From assembly GCA_028023455.1 (NCBI GenBank), contig JAQFVV010000456.1, positions 434,001-498,000 of the forward strand: DNA of 64,000 bases, read 5' to 3'. Source of the DNA: Epiperipatus broadwayi (lineage: Eukaryota > Onychophora > Udeonychophora > Euonychophora > Peripatidae). Positions 22,794 to 35,082 of the stretch are shown here, piece by piece. Position numbers and translations under genes: made by a program. A model generated the notes under the pieces. It worked only from the letters and a program-made list of their open reading frames with translations, had not been told where the DNA came from and ran no database searches. The stretch's first letter is position 1, and each line of letters opens with the position of its first letter.

Positions 22794-23889
22794 ATCTCCA
22801 AGCACCATATGTGAAACATTTGTTACTAAACTGTCATAATACATTTTTAAAAAATGATGAATTATTCTACAATATGTATATTCTTTTTATTTTCATCTAT
22901 TTTCTTGGCAAATTCCTAAACTTCCCCAAATATAACCATTATTAATATACTGATAAATTGACCAGCCTGGTGTTAAAGTATGAATATTCAATACTGGATA
23001 TTTTGTATAAATTAGCCTAATCTATTGTGGTAAGCACTAATCAAATTTATGTAAGAAATTCATTTTATTAATAAATCTTGATCAAGAAACATTACTTTAA
23101 AATATGTAATTAATAGTTCAACATATTTTGAAAATATGCAAATAAATCTGGAGAGATGGGTGTATGTCAAATATATACAGCCCTCAAAATATTAATTCAT
23201 TTAATATACTTAATCAAATTAATCTGAATTTATTTTTTGTCATTACAAAATGATTGAATAAGATGACAGCATTTTCTTTCTAAGTATGAGTCAACTAATC
23301 AAATATAAAATAAAATCATAAGATGATTTGTATAAAAGTTATAGCAAAATACAATGTCTTGACAAAACCATCCTTAAAATAGTTGTTAAAATATTCTCTC
23401 TTTTTTTTAATTATATTTTGATTAATTTGTACAAACATTTTAAATCTATTTTATATAATTATTTGGAAAAATAGAATATTTCTTCTTTATGTTACAATGC
23501 CATCAATATATTTAATCAACTCCTAACTCAGTAACATGAGTCAAAATGAATTGTTATAATTGTCCACAGTTCACAATAAAATATTTGTAAAATTTTATTG
23601 TTGTCAGTATTATAAATAGTATTACTAATAACATTATTCTGACATTGCAATTGGAATTATTATTTTTATTATAATTATAAGTACATTAAGTTTTCTGCCA
23701 ATAGGTTGGATAGAGTAATTATGCTGTAGGATACTATAAATAATGACATTTATTTTCCTGTGATAATTTACTATGGCTTGCCACCCTCCTAATTTAATTT
23801 ATTTCAATTTGTAAATATTTATTTTAAAAAAGATTTATTTATATATAATATAAACATTAAAAGCATAAAGCTAAACTAGTTAATAAATA
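22794..23889. other. AT-rich sequence, no supported feature
   Basis: There are no coding remnants or structured repeats beyond AT-rich low complexity. Confidence 0.4.
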
Positions 23890-24413
23890 ATCAAAATTAT
23901 TTTAAATCCAAAACTCAACCAGACTAGCCAAGAAAGTAAAATCTAAAACACAACCAATGATTTCACTACTACAAAGCAGACTTCTCAAGTATAAAAAACT
24001 ACAAAACAACAGCATGTTTATATTAAACATTACCCACAATTCCATTTACTTTTCATCCACCCTTAATATTAAAAGAACTTTTAAATAAGTTAATTGTTTC
24101 AGAATCATACATTTTTAATTTTGAGGAAGCTAAAGTTGTCTTTTTTGAGAGAAATGAAATAAAAAGAATTAAAGAATTTTTATTATTAAAAATTTATGAA
24201 TCTGAAGTAATTAACTTATTTAAAAATTATTTTAATATTAAGGGTGGATGGGAAGTAAATGGAATTGTGGGTAACATTTAATATTAATATGCTGTTGTCT
24301 TGTAGTTCTTTACACTTGAGAAGTCTGCTTGCAGCAGTGAAAACATTGGTTGAGTTTTAGATTTCACTTTCTTGGCTAGTCTGGTTGAGTTTTGAATTTG
24401 GGGTAATTTTGAT
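23890..24413. mobile_element. 524-bp palindrome made of two PLE tails, 3' ends outward
   Basis: Arms 23890-24109 and 24195-24413 (about 220 bp each) are reverse complements with scattered differences, separated by 85 bp. The right arm read on the plus strand holds a PLE endonuclease C-terminal remnant followed by a ribozyme-like tail (TTGAGAAG ... AGCAG ... GAAAAC, 24315-24344). The left arm holds the same on the minus strand. The copies are therefore joined at their 5' truncated ends. The scattered differences make a simple assembly artefact unlikely. Confidence 0.7.
24120..24285 (+). pseudogene. Penelope-like element GIY-YIG C-terminal remnant
   Basis: The plus strand encodes FEEAKVVFFERNEIKR, then IKEFLLLKIYESEVINL and FKNYFNIKGGWEVNG before a stop. 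This matches the end of PLE endonuclease domains, where a conserved Glu (here in IKEF) follows a basic stretch and an asparagine-containing block ends the domain. Only the last ~55 residues are present, so it has no activity. It spans the centre spacer and right arm of the palindrome. Confidence 0.5.
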
Positions 24414-26260
24414 TATATATAATAAGAGAATAAATTTATCAAAACAAAAACATTTAAGACTTCTCTAGCTCATATTAATCTATAGTTTGTAATTGTAATT
24501 TCTTACTTCTGAATTCAGAATCAACTCTGAAAGTTGATCTAAATATTGCAAAAAAAGAATACTTTTTTCTAAAAAAAGTCATTAAAGAATAAATTAGTTG
24601 TGGACATTTATTTTGCACTATTATGTGGTGGCCATTAATTTTTTATATTTTTTCTGAAATCAAAAGAAAAAAATTATGCTTGTAAATTTTGTTTCAATAT
24701 ATATTTGGAAAGTGCATTTTATAAAGATTTATAGGGAGCTATGAATAAAATTAATTGCAAATTTCGTCATTTAAATCAATTGGATTTTAATATGATTTGT
24801 TTAAATAGTATCTGAAAAATTCTGAAGTGAATCTAAATTAATATATTGTTCAGTACATTCTATTTACAAAAAAACAAATAGTATAGGATAGCTTGTCAAA
24901 AAGGTATTTTTTATAATTACTAAAAAAGTGAATATATCTATAAGTTAATTGAATAATTGTATATAGTATATGCAAGAGTAAATCGATTAAATAAAAAAGA
25001 TGTGAAGAAACTAATGGTGTCCAACAAGAATGCATTAACATAGCACTATGTTGATATCTTCATGTTTGTATTTAAAATATTAAAATTAAAATGTTAAAGT
25101 ACTGACATATTTTATATCTAGATATAAACTTGTGTTCTTTTATGTAAATGACGGTTATTTACTTAAAATCAAAGTAATATATTCATCTTTAAAATTTCAG
25201 TTTATGAATTGAATCAGTAATATCTTCAAAGAACAGTAAAATCGAAGTTTGAAAAAATGTTCTGAATTTAATAGTTTAAGTAGAAAGAAAGAATGAGTAA
25301 ATAATAATAGGAAGAAGAAAAAATAAAGAAAGAACAATTCTTAATTTCTGTACCTTGTTTGTATAAAACTTAGCTCTTCTAACTTAATGATTTTGTTAAA
25401 AAGAAACAAAAGTAAAAATTGTTTGTAAAAATGATTCGTTTGATTTTTCTTGATATTTTTGCATGAGTGAGAACTTAAGAATGAATGATGCTTAGTGGCT
25501 GATAGAAATTACATTATGATTCTAATAATAAGTTTAATTTATTGCGTATTGTAAAGGGAACTTAAATTCACATTACTAAATATTAAAAGACAGCCGCATA
25601 AAATTAACATGATAAAAATAGGGAAGGTTGAGAGAAACACTAAGTTTAAAAAAACTTTTTAGTTTTAGGCATTTCAAATTTAAATGAAAAAAATTCTAGT
25701 TTTGAATTTTTTCCCAGATGTCTGTCTATGCATAGTCATAAAAAGTAAAAAGATATGTTAGACTCATAAACACAACAAAAAGTTGCAAATTCAGAATAGA
25801 TCTGATGGAGAGGAAGATTCCAATATGTTCAATATTGATTTTTTCCTACATAAAAACATTATTTGTAAATAAAATAAACTATTGATTTGTAATGTGAACA
25901 CACTTGTAAACAAAAAAAATTATAAAATTACCGAAAGTAAAAACAACTAAATATTTTGTTATATATATACTCTCATGTCAAATTATAAAAATTAAAAACT
26001 AATGTATTACGAAGATTTCATATTTTAGCAGCATAATTTTTTACTATCTTTATGCCACTTACTATAACTTTTAATAAATAATAATAGATGCCAGATGATA
26101 GTTTTTATTAAATTCCATAGTTATCAATAAACTAATGATACCATAACATATAGAAACTGAACTGTTTTCCGATCTATGTGACTATGCAAGAAGGTTGATA
26201 TAGATTGAAAACATTTATATACTTTTTAGTCTGGGATGATAGCTTGATAATACAACATAA
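24414..26260. other. AT-rich sequence without genes
   Basis: I see no supported feature. The short frames here are AT-rich chance frames. Confidence 0.4.
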
Positions 26261-26359
26261 AAACTAGTCTTGAAATATTAGAGCAGTAGGCATTAGATAG
26301 AGATTTTATGCACAAACCTTTTTGTATCCATTGATTATTCTGGCTTGCACTAGGTGCCA
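26261..26359 (+). mobile_element. Hammerhead element fragment, copy F
   Basis: The copy starts at AAACTAGTCT, within the ribozyme next to its predicted cleavage site, and continues to the CTTGCACTAGGTGCCA tail block. Everything upstream of GAAA is absent. Confidence 0.6.
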
Positions 26360-26700
26360 AACAGCTTGGGTAAGCATAGTAAATGGAAATCATATAATGT
26401 TTAGGGGTCATGTGGCTATAATCTTTTGAGGTACAGCCTAAAACATTAGTTGTTCATTCATTATGCTCAGATTTAGTTTAGCTCCATTTCAACTTTTTAA
26501 TCAGCATACATGTTTATTTATTTTTTTATTTATGTATTTCATTTTTGCTTCTTTATTATTCTAAACAATGTCTTTTTATTCTTTTCTTTATGATCTGTTG
26601 CATATGCTAAACACTGAAAATTTTATCTATTCAATTTTTTTAAGTTCATTTGCATATTTTCTTTTAATATTAAATTATTTCAAATAAAAACATTTTATAA

Positions 26701-27916
26701 AAAATTTTGGTTGTCGTCGATGAGCAACCATATCCCACCGGATGGTGCAGTTATCACACTAAAACTATAAAATATGATCATTCACGGGCTGTTAATTATA
26801 ATCATTTTGATGTGTTTTTTGTAATGCGAAAATAAAAACAAAAAAAAATCATCTTTTTTAAATATTATTTAATTTTAAATATTATTTTTTATTAAAGTAT
26901 ACAAATTAAATGATAATAATAAATGTAAAATAAAATAAACAAATTACAATTTGATTCGTCTGTTTTAGTTTTCTTTTTATTAGAAAAATCAATTTTCTAT
27001 CGGAGATTTTTTTTCTGGGGTTACGGCTTTTTTTGTTGTTGTTGTTTACCGCTATTTTTTATTTCAAATAAAATGACAACTAAAAGTAAAAGTTGTTACA
27101 GTTAGTTTTAGGGTTAGTTTTAGGGTTAGTTTAGGCTTAGGTTTAGGGTTAGCTTTAGGGTTAGTTTTAGGGTTAGGTTTACGGTTAGGGTTCTGTTGTT
27201 TGTAACATCTATAAAATAAATGATAACAATAAACGTAAACTATATTCAACAAAGTATAACAGTAGTCAGAGAAAAAAAAGAAACTAAAATTTTTTTAAAC
27301 AACGACAAATATATATATAAAATGTTTATAATATATGCTTTTTATGACATTTAAAAATACAGTGTACAATTGTACTTTTCTTACTGGATATTTTTGTATT
27401 AACGCTCTTTTTTATTTCAAAAATATACACATGGTACAATCTTAAAATGTCTTGTGGAAATGTTATGAACAGTACGTTACTTGATGCATTACCTAATTCC
27501 AATTCACTTTATACATATATCTCATCAACATTTACTACTTAAAACTTCAATACACTATGGTGTAAAAAGTTTGTTAATTATTACTTTACAAAATCTGGAC
27601 GTTTCAATACTTTAAAATAAAAAAAATCCAATGAAAATAACATTTCCATCCAATTCAAAAAAACACACCCTCTCCCCAAGCAGTAACCATTTTATAAACT
27701 GTGCGAATTGGGAAAATGTATTTGCTGCGTAAACATACATGCTGTACTGCGATGCGACATAGCAGCCTGCAATCTGTAGTACAACAAAAAAGTTGTATTA
27801 TAGTAAAACGCGGGTTCGAATGTGTCGGCCACGGAAATGGCATTTTTATGTGTTTTAGCGCAAAAACAGCGCCATCCAGTGGGATATGGTGGCTCATCGA
27901 TGCCAACCAAAATTTT
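26701..27916. mobile_element. Non-autonomous TIR element (1.2 kb) with internal telomere-like repeats
   Basis: Terminal inverted repeats 26701-26752 and 27865-27916 (52 bp, six mismatches) begin AAAATTTTGGTTG and contain CCATATCCCAC. Weaker similarity continues to about 90 bp. The outer AAAATTTT is itself a palindrome, so it could be an 8-bp target duplication or part of the TIR. No transposase frame is present. The interior holds the TTAGGG-like tract and, near the right end, a tRNA-B-box-like GGGTTCGAATG (about 27809-27821). The superfamily is not assigned. Confidence 0.65.
27101..27190 (+). repeat. Degenerate TTAGGG telomere-like tract
   Basis: About 90 bp of TTAGGG units interleaved with variants (TTAGTTT, TTAGGC, TTAGCT, TTACGG). 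It lies inside the TIR element. It is interstitial, short and degenerate, so it does not mark a chromosome end. The unit fits the common animal telomere repeat. Confidence 0.8.
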
Positions 27917-28460
27917 ATTTTATGATTAATTTCATTATTTATGTTTTGTACATTAATAATTTGACAAATATATTTTTAATTGTTGATTCTAAAATTTAAC
28001 ATATTTATCTGATTACTTTTTTTAAAGCTATTGAACATACCTTTAGTTTTTTTAGCATAACCTTTTTAGTGATATAAATAAACAAATAAATTATGATACA
28101 TTTCATGTTCTCCCTCTCATATTTTGTAAAACTTCATATTAATTTCTTGTTGTATTTTAGTGTCAATAAAAAAAGATTGTATTGAACATCAATTATTTAT
28201 TATAGAGAATTGAAACATATAAAATAAGAAATGCACAAAAACTTCCTGCATTTGAGACCTTGAACTAAATGTAGAATTTCTTTTTTAATATGCATAAAGA
28301 AAAATGAAAAAGCTATTTTTATTAATACAGAAATAATTTGCTCAATTGGCAAAAAGTTAGCTGAAAATTTGTGAATCAAACAATTTTTCTTATCAATATG
28401 ATTACTAGAGAATAATAAAAGTGTTTAAAATCATTCAGTTTATTTTAGATTAATTATTAA

Positions 28461-28710
28461 ATATCAATAATAATTCAACACAATTGAAATAAAACAACTA
28501 TATAAAAATAATAAATATTTCCTTTATTGAACCGGTTTTCACCCTACATTAGGGCCTTTTCAAAATACACTTCTAATATAATCACATGTGATTATATTAG
28601 AAGTGTATTTTGAAAAGGCCCTAATGTAGGGTGAAAACTGATTCAATAAAGGAAATATTATTTTTATATAGTTGTTTTATTTCAATTGTGTTGAACTATT
28701 ATTAATGATT
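28461..28710. mobile_element. 250-bp near-perfect palindrome with PLE-tail-like arms
   Basis: The arms meet at the exact palindrome CACATGTG (28583-28590) and extend about 125 bp each way with few mismatches and one small indel. The right arm on the plus strand reads TTTTGAAAAGG, CCCTAATGTAGGG (a stem-loop), GAAAAC, then AATAAAGGAAATATT. This stem-loop-GAAA-AATAAA order resembles PLE 3' ends and a decayed hammerhead. There is no coding content. Confidence 0.65.
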
Positions 28711-31700
28711 GAAAACAACATTATGGACAAATTTATGTTTGACCATTATTAAGGATTATTAAATATCATAAATACTAGTTCACTGTTCTTTTTGTTTGGT
28801 TGCAATGGAAACTAGAACAAAGGTTTAATGTAAAATGCATTCAGTCATTAAAATAATTAACTATTATTAAACATTTATATTATCTTCTGAAAAATATCAT
28901 TTGAATGTAGTTTAAGCTGGATAATTTAAAAATAATGTTATTAAATCATCAAATAAATTTTTACATTTGTCAGTATTTTTGGTTCTTACAATCTTGGTTT
29001 AAAGTTTAAGGCAAGTAAAGTTTAAATATGGCAAATTTAGTTCTTATAACAAGCTAATTCAGAAATTATGCTAACTATGATTTTTAACAGATGTGTATAT
29101 AAACATTAAAAGCTTAAAATTAAACTTTTAAAGTTAAGATAATTTTAATTATGTGTGTATAAAAAAATGATGGTAAAAGTTTTTAAAAACCCACTACATG
29201 CAAAACTCTTTTTAATCTCCCTCCTAAGTGAAACAAATATACAAAACACATTATTATATAAACTATGTGAAGGTTTAGCAGTTTTTTGTTTAATATCTAT
29301 CAATTAAAAACATTTGAAGCTTCTATTCTGAAACAACTCTTGAAACATATGCATAAAGACATCTAAAAATTGTAAATGACCCCAAGAGTAGCTGAATCAG
29401 TTCTATCTACTGATCAATGGCTGGATAACTATTTGAGTTGGTATCTTGTTTGAAAGTCATCAATTACCTGATTAAAATGCTCAAGTCCATCTAAATTCGA
29501 ACTCCATATCATAGGCATGGCAGCCAAAATTACTAATGGTAACACCATAAAACTACTCACACATTTATATATATACATGTGTATATGAGAACTTTCATAT
29601 AAAAAATTAAAAGAGCTTTGTATGTAAATATTGAAAAGAATTATATTTTTGAGGTATAAACATAAAATATATTTTTCATATATAAACCAATTTCAATAGT
29701 TTCTTTTAATTAATGAAAATGTAATTTTTTATGTGTCAAAAATTGTATAAAATAATTATTTAAAGCAAAGATAGTTATATATACATAAAATTAATTTATA
29801 TTTAAATTCACTAACTTTTTTATTTTCAAAAACTTTCTCACTTTTTAATTATATTCTCTTTTATTTGAATGACTTTCTATTCGCGCATATTTGCAATCTG
29901 CCAAGATTTGATTCGCTGTAATCTATTTTGAGACTACAATAAAAATAAATGAAAATTACAAATTCAGAAAGTTTTAAATTTTATCAATATATTTATCTAA
30001 GGATTTCTGATAAAAAAAAATCTGCAGTAATATAAATTCAAAAAATAAAATTAAAAAAAAAAAAAAAAGTCACGAAATTTTTAAATACACAATGTATGTT
30101 ACTGCGTGTATTTATAAAACAAATATATAAAATCTCTTTCGACACAAAAATGATAAGCTTTTTAAATGACAATATAGAAAAGAAAAAAACGACAATATTT
30201 GCCCTTTTTTATTTTACAAAACTCATATCCAAGCAGTAACACAAATTTTTTATCTCAGGTTTTAGGTGATGTATTTTTATTAAATATATATATATATCAT
30301 CAGTAATTATATGTGGAACTATATGTATTATCTAATATTAATAGTTAAATAACTTTATAGAATATTTATATAAATTTTACAACAATTTATTTGGAAAAGA
30401 ATAAAATTTTGGCAATCACTTTTTTTATACAATTAATATACTCACATTTTATCTAACTAGTATTCATTTTTCCAAATGTAACCAACAAATACATTAATTT
30501 ATAAAACTTATTCTTATAATAGATCTCCCCCTTTTTTTCTATCTCATATCAATATAATCCTATTTAAGAAAAGCATTGCATAATCGCATGATACATACAT
30601 AATAAACATGCATAATTTCCCAAACTTAATTGATAAATAATATGTATTATACAAAAACCAAGAACCAATAAAGAGAGACACTTCGAACAATATGAGATAA
30701 AGTCACAATAAAGGAACTATTCTATCAAGAATTAATAAAGGTACATTCCATAAATAACATGATTTGGCTCAAATAATATGAAGACATAGGCTAAGCTTAG
30801 GGTTCTCTATAATAAAAAGAGCCATATGGATAAGAATAATAAATAAATATTATCAATATAATAATTAATCTTTAATAAAAATTTCAGAACAGGAGAACTC
30901 TCAACTCACTCTTACGAATTACAGAGATGCTCTTAATATTTAAAGCATATACCATAGATTAATTAGGTTATATTATATTCTTTCTCTAACATTTATAATA
31001 ATACCCCCCTCCAATAATAACACATATAACAACCACTATGCTCAACATTTCATTGCAATGATCAGATATACTTTTCAAAATCTTCTGATAAAAAATTATA
31101 TGTTTCTTATATTTTATGCTATCTTGTTTTTTAAAAGGATTTCTTTTGTAAAATAATTTCTTTTCATCATCCATTATAATATTAAAATCTCAGGGTTCTT
31201 GAATTAAATATTTATAATATTAAAATTTTATTCTTTTCTTTTATTTATGAATTATTAGGCAATGAAATGTAATGCTGGTAAATAAGAGGAGAAATATTCT
31301 TATCCTATAAGATAATGTCTACCTAATTTACAATAATAATAATAAATCTTTAACTAAAATATTATCTACAATAATAAAGATATAAAACACTCTTAATTTA
31401 GAATAAATAATAATCTACTAGGATATCATTCACATATTATCAGTGGATAAGGGATTTTGTGGTCAATCATGATATCCTACTACTAATTCATACCAATCTT
31501 TCTTATGAGGTTGAAGATTAATAATTTCAGCATTTAAATTTATGATGATTCATTAATTGTAGTTTTATGAATCAAACAAATAATAATTTTATCATAAAAG
31601 CAGTCTTCTTCTAATAAATGTGATTGGATTAAAGTGATGATTTAAAATTAAGAAAATGAATAAATAATCTATTTTTAGATGCTTTCTTAACATCTGCAGA

Positions 31701-31890
31701 TCATTTTCATAAAGTGATTATTATATTCAATTTTATGTGTATGTGACCTTAGTGACCAATATAATTGTATAATAGTTAATAATGTCAAGATGTTTGGATA
31801 GATAATATATTATAGTGATGACATTGACATTAGAGGACATATTTAACAATAAAAATATCATTTATTTTCAACAATAAGGACAATTAAATA
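28711..31890. other. AT-rich sequence without genes
   Basis: I see no gene. A B-box-like AAATTCGAACTCC lies at about 29493-29506, without a convincing A box at tRNA spacing, so it may be a SINE relic. A (TA)n run lies near 30283-30297. Confidence 0.35.
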
Positions 31891-32189
31891 AAACAGGCAA
31901 AACTCTCTATATGTATTGCCACTCAGTGCAAGCCAGAGTAATCAATGGATGCCAGAAGACTTGTGCATAAAATTCTCATCTAATAACTACTCATCCAATA
32001 TCCCCAGACTAGTTTAGCCTTGGATCTGAGAGAACTGCATCTAGATTTTAGGATCTAATACAATCCTCTTGCAGCCACCTTTTATCTCTACTTAACTACA
32101 AAACTATGAGTCTTAAATTGAAAACACTATAATATTTTCAATCCAACTCATTAGCTTATATAATCATATAGGTCTGAATCCAGTTCAGT
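31891..32189 (-). mobile_element. Hammerhead element, copy G (ribozyme deleted)
   Basis: Minus-strand copy from the tail (AAACAGGCAAAACTC on plus) to the block before CCAGTTCAG, where it is truncated. An internal deletion removes stem I, CTGANGA and stem II, leaving only the CTAGTCTGGGGAT part of the ribozyme. Confidence 0.65.
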
Positions 32190-32717
32190 GATGTTTATTA
32201 ACAATTAAGTCAATAACAACTTTGGAAATCTACAGTTTTTCAAGCAAATTATTCAGACACTATGCTACACAATTCATCACATAGGAGAGATATTTTTAAA
32301 GAGTTTACAAAGTATAATAATAATAAATAATTTTTTTATAAATTAAATGATAATTGACCATTGTTAACTTTGTCTGACTGATAAAATCTTTTCTTGATGT
32401 GAGCATTAACTACATTTATGCAAAAGATATATTACTATGTTGTCCTTAAAATGAGTACATTTTAATAATAAGCATGTCTTACCAATCCTGTGATTAAATC
32501 AATGCTAGAAATGATGTATATTATTTATTGAGGCCTATAAATACAATATATATATATATATATATTACGTATATATAGTGCAGAATAAATATATATATAT
32601 ATATATATTACGTTAAAGTGCAGAATAAAGTTTTTGTATTCCTGTCGGATTTTTAAAGTGTTTCCTAACTGTTGTTGTATTAAAATAAATAAGTTATGTA
32701 AATTGAGTGTGAGATCT

Positions 32718-33662
32718 ATGGATGATCTAAAAAATATAATACTTCGTAATATAATTGACCAATGTAAGTATTTGCTGTTTTACAATAGAAAGTATTTAAG
32801 AACATTAAATCATTTTATTTACGTTAATAATATTGATTATTTATATGAATATAAACAGATTTGTCAAATACGTTTTAATAATTTGCATTCAAAAATGATG
32901 GATAAATTTAATAGGAAAATTGAACATTTGTATAATAAAAAGTTTCCAAGAAATTTTAGTGATCAAAACTATGTGAATATCTCTGGAGTTAATTTGAATT
33001 TTAATCAGCGTTATATTTTAAATTTTGGATCTAAATACGTCGTAGGTGGAGGTTGGAGAGATTCTAGTATTGAATTAAATGCAGTGATTGAATATTCGTT
33101 TGGTGTTATAAATTGTGATTTAAATGATAGGAATAAAATAATTAATGAAATAAAAAATAAAACATTTGATAAGCAAAATGATAATATTTGGTTAAAACAA
33201 ATTTATGAATTTAAAAAATTTTTAAATAGTAATAAATTAATTTGTTTGAAGGAGGACAAGGGGTTACGGATGTGCCTAATGAAACAGGATGAATATAATA
33301 TGAAAATTATGGATCAAATTAAGAAGCTTTGTTTTGAAAAAAGTGAATTAAATAATATTGATACATATAGAATGAAATTTATTAATGACATTTTAATGAC
33401 TGCTAAAAAGAAAAAAGTTATTGATGCAAAGACATATTACAGTTTATATCCGTCATCTGCAGTGTTTCCAAGAATCTTTGCAAATATAAAATTGCATAAA
33501 AATTGTTATCCATTAAGAGTAATTGTTGATTTTGGTGGTGTTTTTTATTATAATGCTTGTAGATATATTGAAAAAATAATGCAAGATGTGCTTGGATTTG
33601 GAGATTATATGATTTCATCATCATTTGATTTTATTAATAGGATTAAAATTATAAAAAAATGA
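32718..33662 (+). pseudogene. PLE reverse transcriptase, N-terminal half
   Basis: The first in-frame ATG is at 32718 (MDDLKNII). The frame can be extended upstream without a stop from a TTG at 32634, but ATG is more likely. The product holds the PLE-specific N-terminal region, with a decayed counterpart of the ADKGN.VV..D block (LKEDKGLRMCLMKQDEY) and an IKLHK....PLR.IV block that aligns with the conserved PKIHK....LRPIV segment of the fingers. The frame ends in an A-run (33651-33660). One frame over, the RT motif A (TLDISEMYGSI) continues without a break, so a single-base indel in the A-run separated the halves. A second stop lies at 33724. Confidence 0.8.
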
Positions 33663-33750
33663 TAATAATGATGTTATGTGTACACTTGACATATCTGAAA
33701 TGTATGGTTCAATTAATCGTATGTAATCAATAGAGATTATTGAAAGAGCT

Positions 33751-34908
33751 TTGTTTTTAAAATCTATAGATAATAATATTAGGAATTTTATTGTTAAAAT
33801 ATTAAGATTTGTGAATGATAATATATATGTTAGGTTTAATGATTGCTTTTATAAAATGAATTTTGGTTGGCCAATGGGTCTTCCGGTGGTATCACAGCTT
33901 TGTAATTTTTTTATTTCTAATTATGAGGTTAAGATATTGTCTCAGATAAAATATAAAGGAATTAAAGTATATTGTAGATATGTTGATGATGTATTTATAT
34001 GTGCATATAATGAAATAATAGTTAATTTGTGTAATGAGTTAAATATGATTAATAATGTAAAATGGGTGTTAAATGAAGAGAAGGAAGATTCTATAAAGTT
34101 TTTAGATATATTTATTAAAAAAAATAATAATGTGTTTGATTATAATATGATTTTAAAGCCTGTGGAAATTAGGGGTTATATTCCATATAATTCTAAAGTT
34201 CATATGAGTCATAAATTAGCTGGTTTGAAGTCATTTTTATTTAGAAATGATTATTTGTGCAAATTTGTTAGTGATAAAATTGAAAATATTAATGTATATA
34301 TTACTGATATGTTGAATGTTGGTTATGGAAGGAATATTATTTATAATACAATTACAAAATATAATCAAAATAAGAATAATAATAAGAAAATATTAAGTAA
34401 ATTAAAAAGTGATAAATGGATTTCTATTCCTTTTATATCTAATCAACAAGCTATATTAATTAATAGACTTTTTAGTGGTGTGTGTAGAATTTCTTTTTTC
34501 TCTTCAAATAATATAAATGATATGATAAATAACTCCAAAGCCAAGATTTCTAAGTTTGAATTAAGTTCTGTTATATATATGTTGGAATGTGGTTGTGGAA
34601 TAAAATATATAGGGGAATCCAAATGTACATTACAAAAACGATATAATGATCATAAGACATTATATAAACGTGTACAGAAAGAAAATATATCTTCAGTAAA
34701 TGTGAATACTCCATCAATTATATTTGATCATAATAAAACATGTAATTATGGTTTTAAATTTAATAATAGAGATATAAAAATTATTCAAATTGAAAGGTGT
34801 AGTGAAAAACGTAAAATTAAAGAGGCAATGATGATATCTAGGAATAGAGGTGGTTTAATGAATAAACAATCAGCTAATATAAAGACAACAGAATTGTGGG
34901 AAATTTGA
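33751..34908 (+). pseudogene. PLE reverse transcriptase C-terminal half with GIY-YIG endonuclease
   Basis: The 385-codon frame has RT motif B (GWPMGLPVVSQ, residues 39-49), motif C RYVDD (76-80) with both catalytic Asp residues, and KFLDI (116-120), the motif D/E region. The PLE linker includes HMSHK and FRNDYLC (about 151-170). A GIY-YIG domain follows: VIYMLECGCG (274-283), KYIGES (285-290), catalytic-type Arg in KRY (297), His301, and a conserved Glu in IKEAM (359), ending with an Asn-containing block (371). All key nuclease positions appear present. Its start Met is incidental, since the real protein continues from the upstream half across a stop at 33724. This gives the domain order RT-linker-GIY-YIG, the EN+ PLE architecture. 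Confidence 0.85.
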
Positions 34909-35082
34909 ATAAATTGAATGATGAGTAATGCCAGTTTTTATTTTTTGTACATTTGTATTAACAGTTGATAAAGATTGTCAGTGAAACAATTGAAAGTACT
35001 TCTGGTAAAGAATATATTATTTAATTTTGAATACTGTGTTAAATATATTTGTTTGAATTATTATTTATATATATATATATAT

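Larger units (their letters stand above)
32548..35082 (+). mobile_element. Penelope-like retroelement, nearly complete
   Basis: The element is bracketed by (TA)n tracts (about 32548-32610 and 35066-35082). Just upstream of the coding region are two direct copies of a (TA)n-TTACGT...AGTGCAGAATAAA block. It carries an RT half (32718-33662) and an RT/GIY-YIG half (33751-34908), separated by one frameshift and one stop. The ~150-bp 3' UTR contains TTGATAAAG and GTGAAAC (34973-34988), the arrangement of a decayed hammerhead. PLEs are reverse transcriptases that prime at exposed 3' ends, and this EN+ type adds a GIY-YIG nuclease. With two lesions it is recently dead. Confidence 0.85.

Noticed and set aside
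27101-27190. Chromosome end / true telomere
   Set aside because: The tract is short, degenerate, flanked on both sides and contained in a transposable element.
27655-27925. Overlapping frames of 72-83 codons on both strands
   Set aside because: They fall in the end of the TIR element, where the less AT-biased composition leaves chance frames open on both strands.
34973-34988. Working hammerhead at the 3' end of the 32.5-kb PLE
   Set aside because: TTGATAA and GTGAAAC are arranged as in a hammerhead, but no adequate stem II or stem I can be drawn, so I treat it as a relic only.
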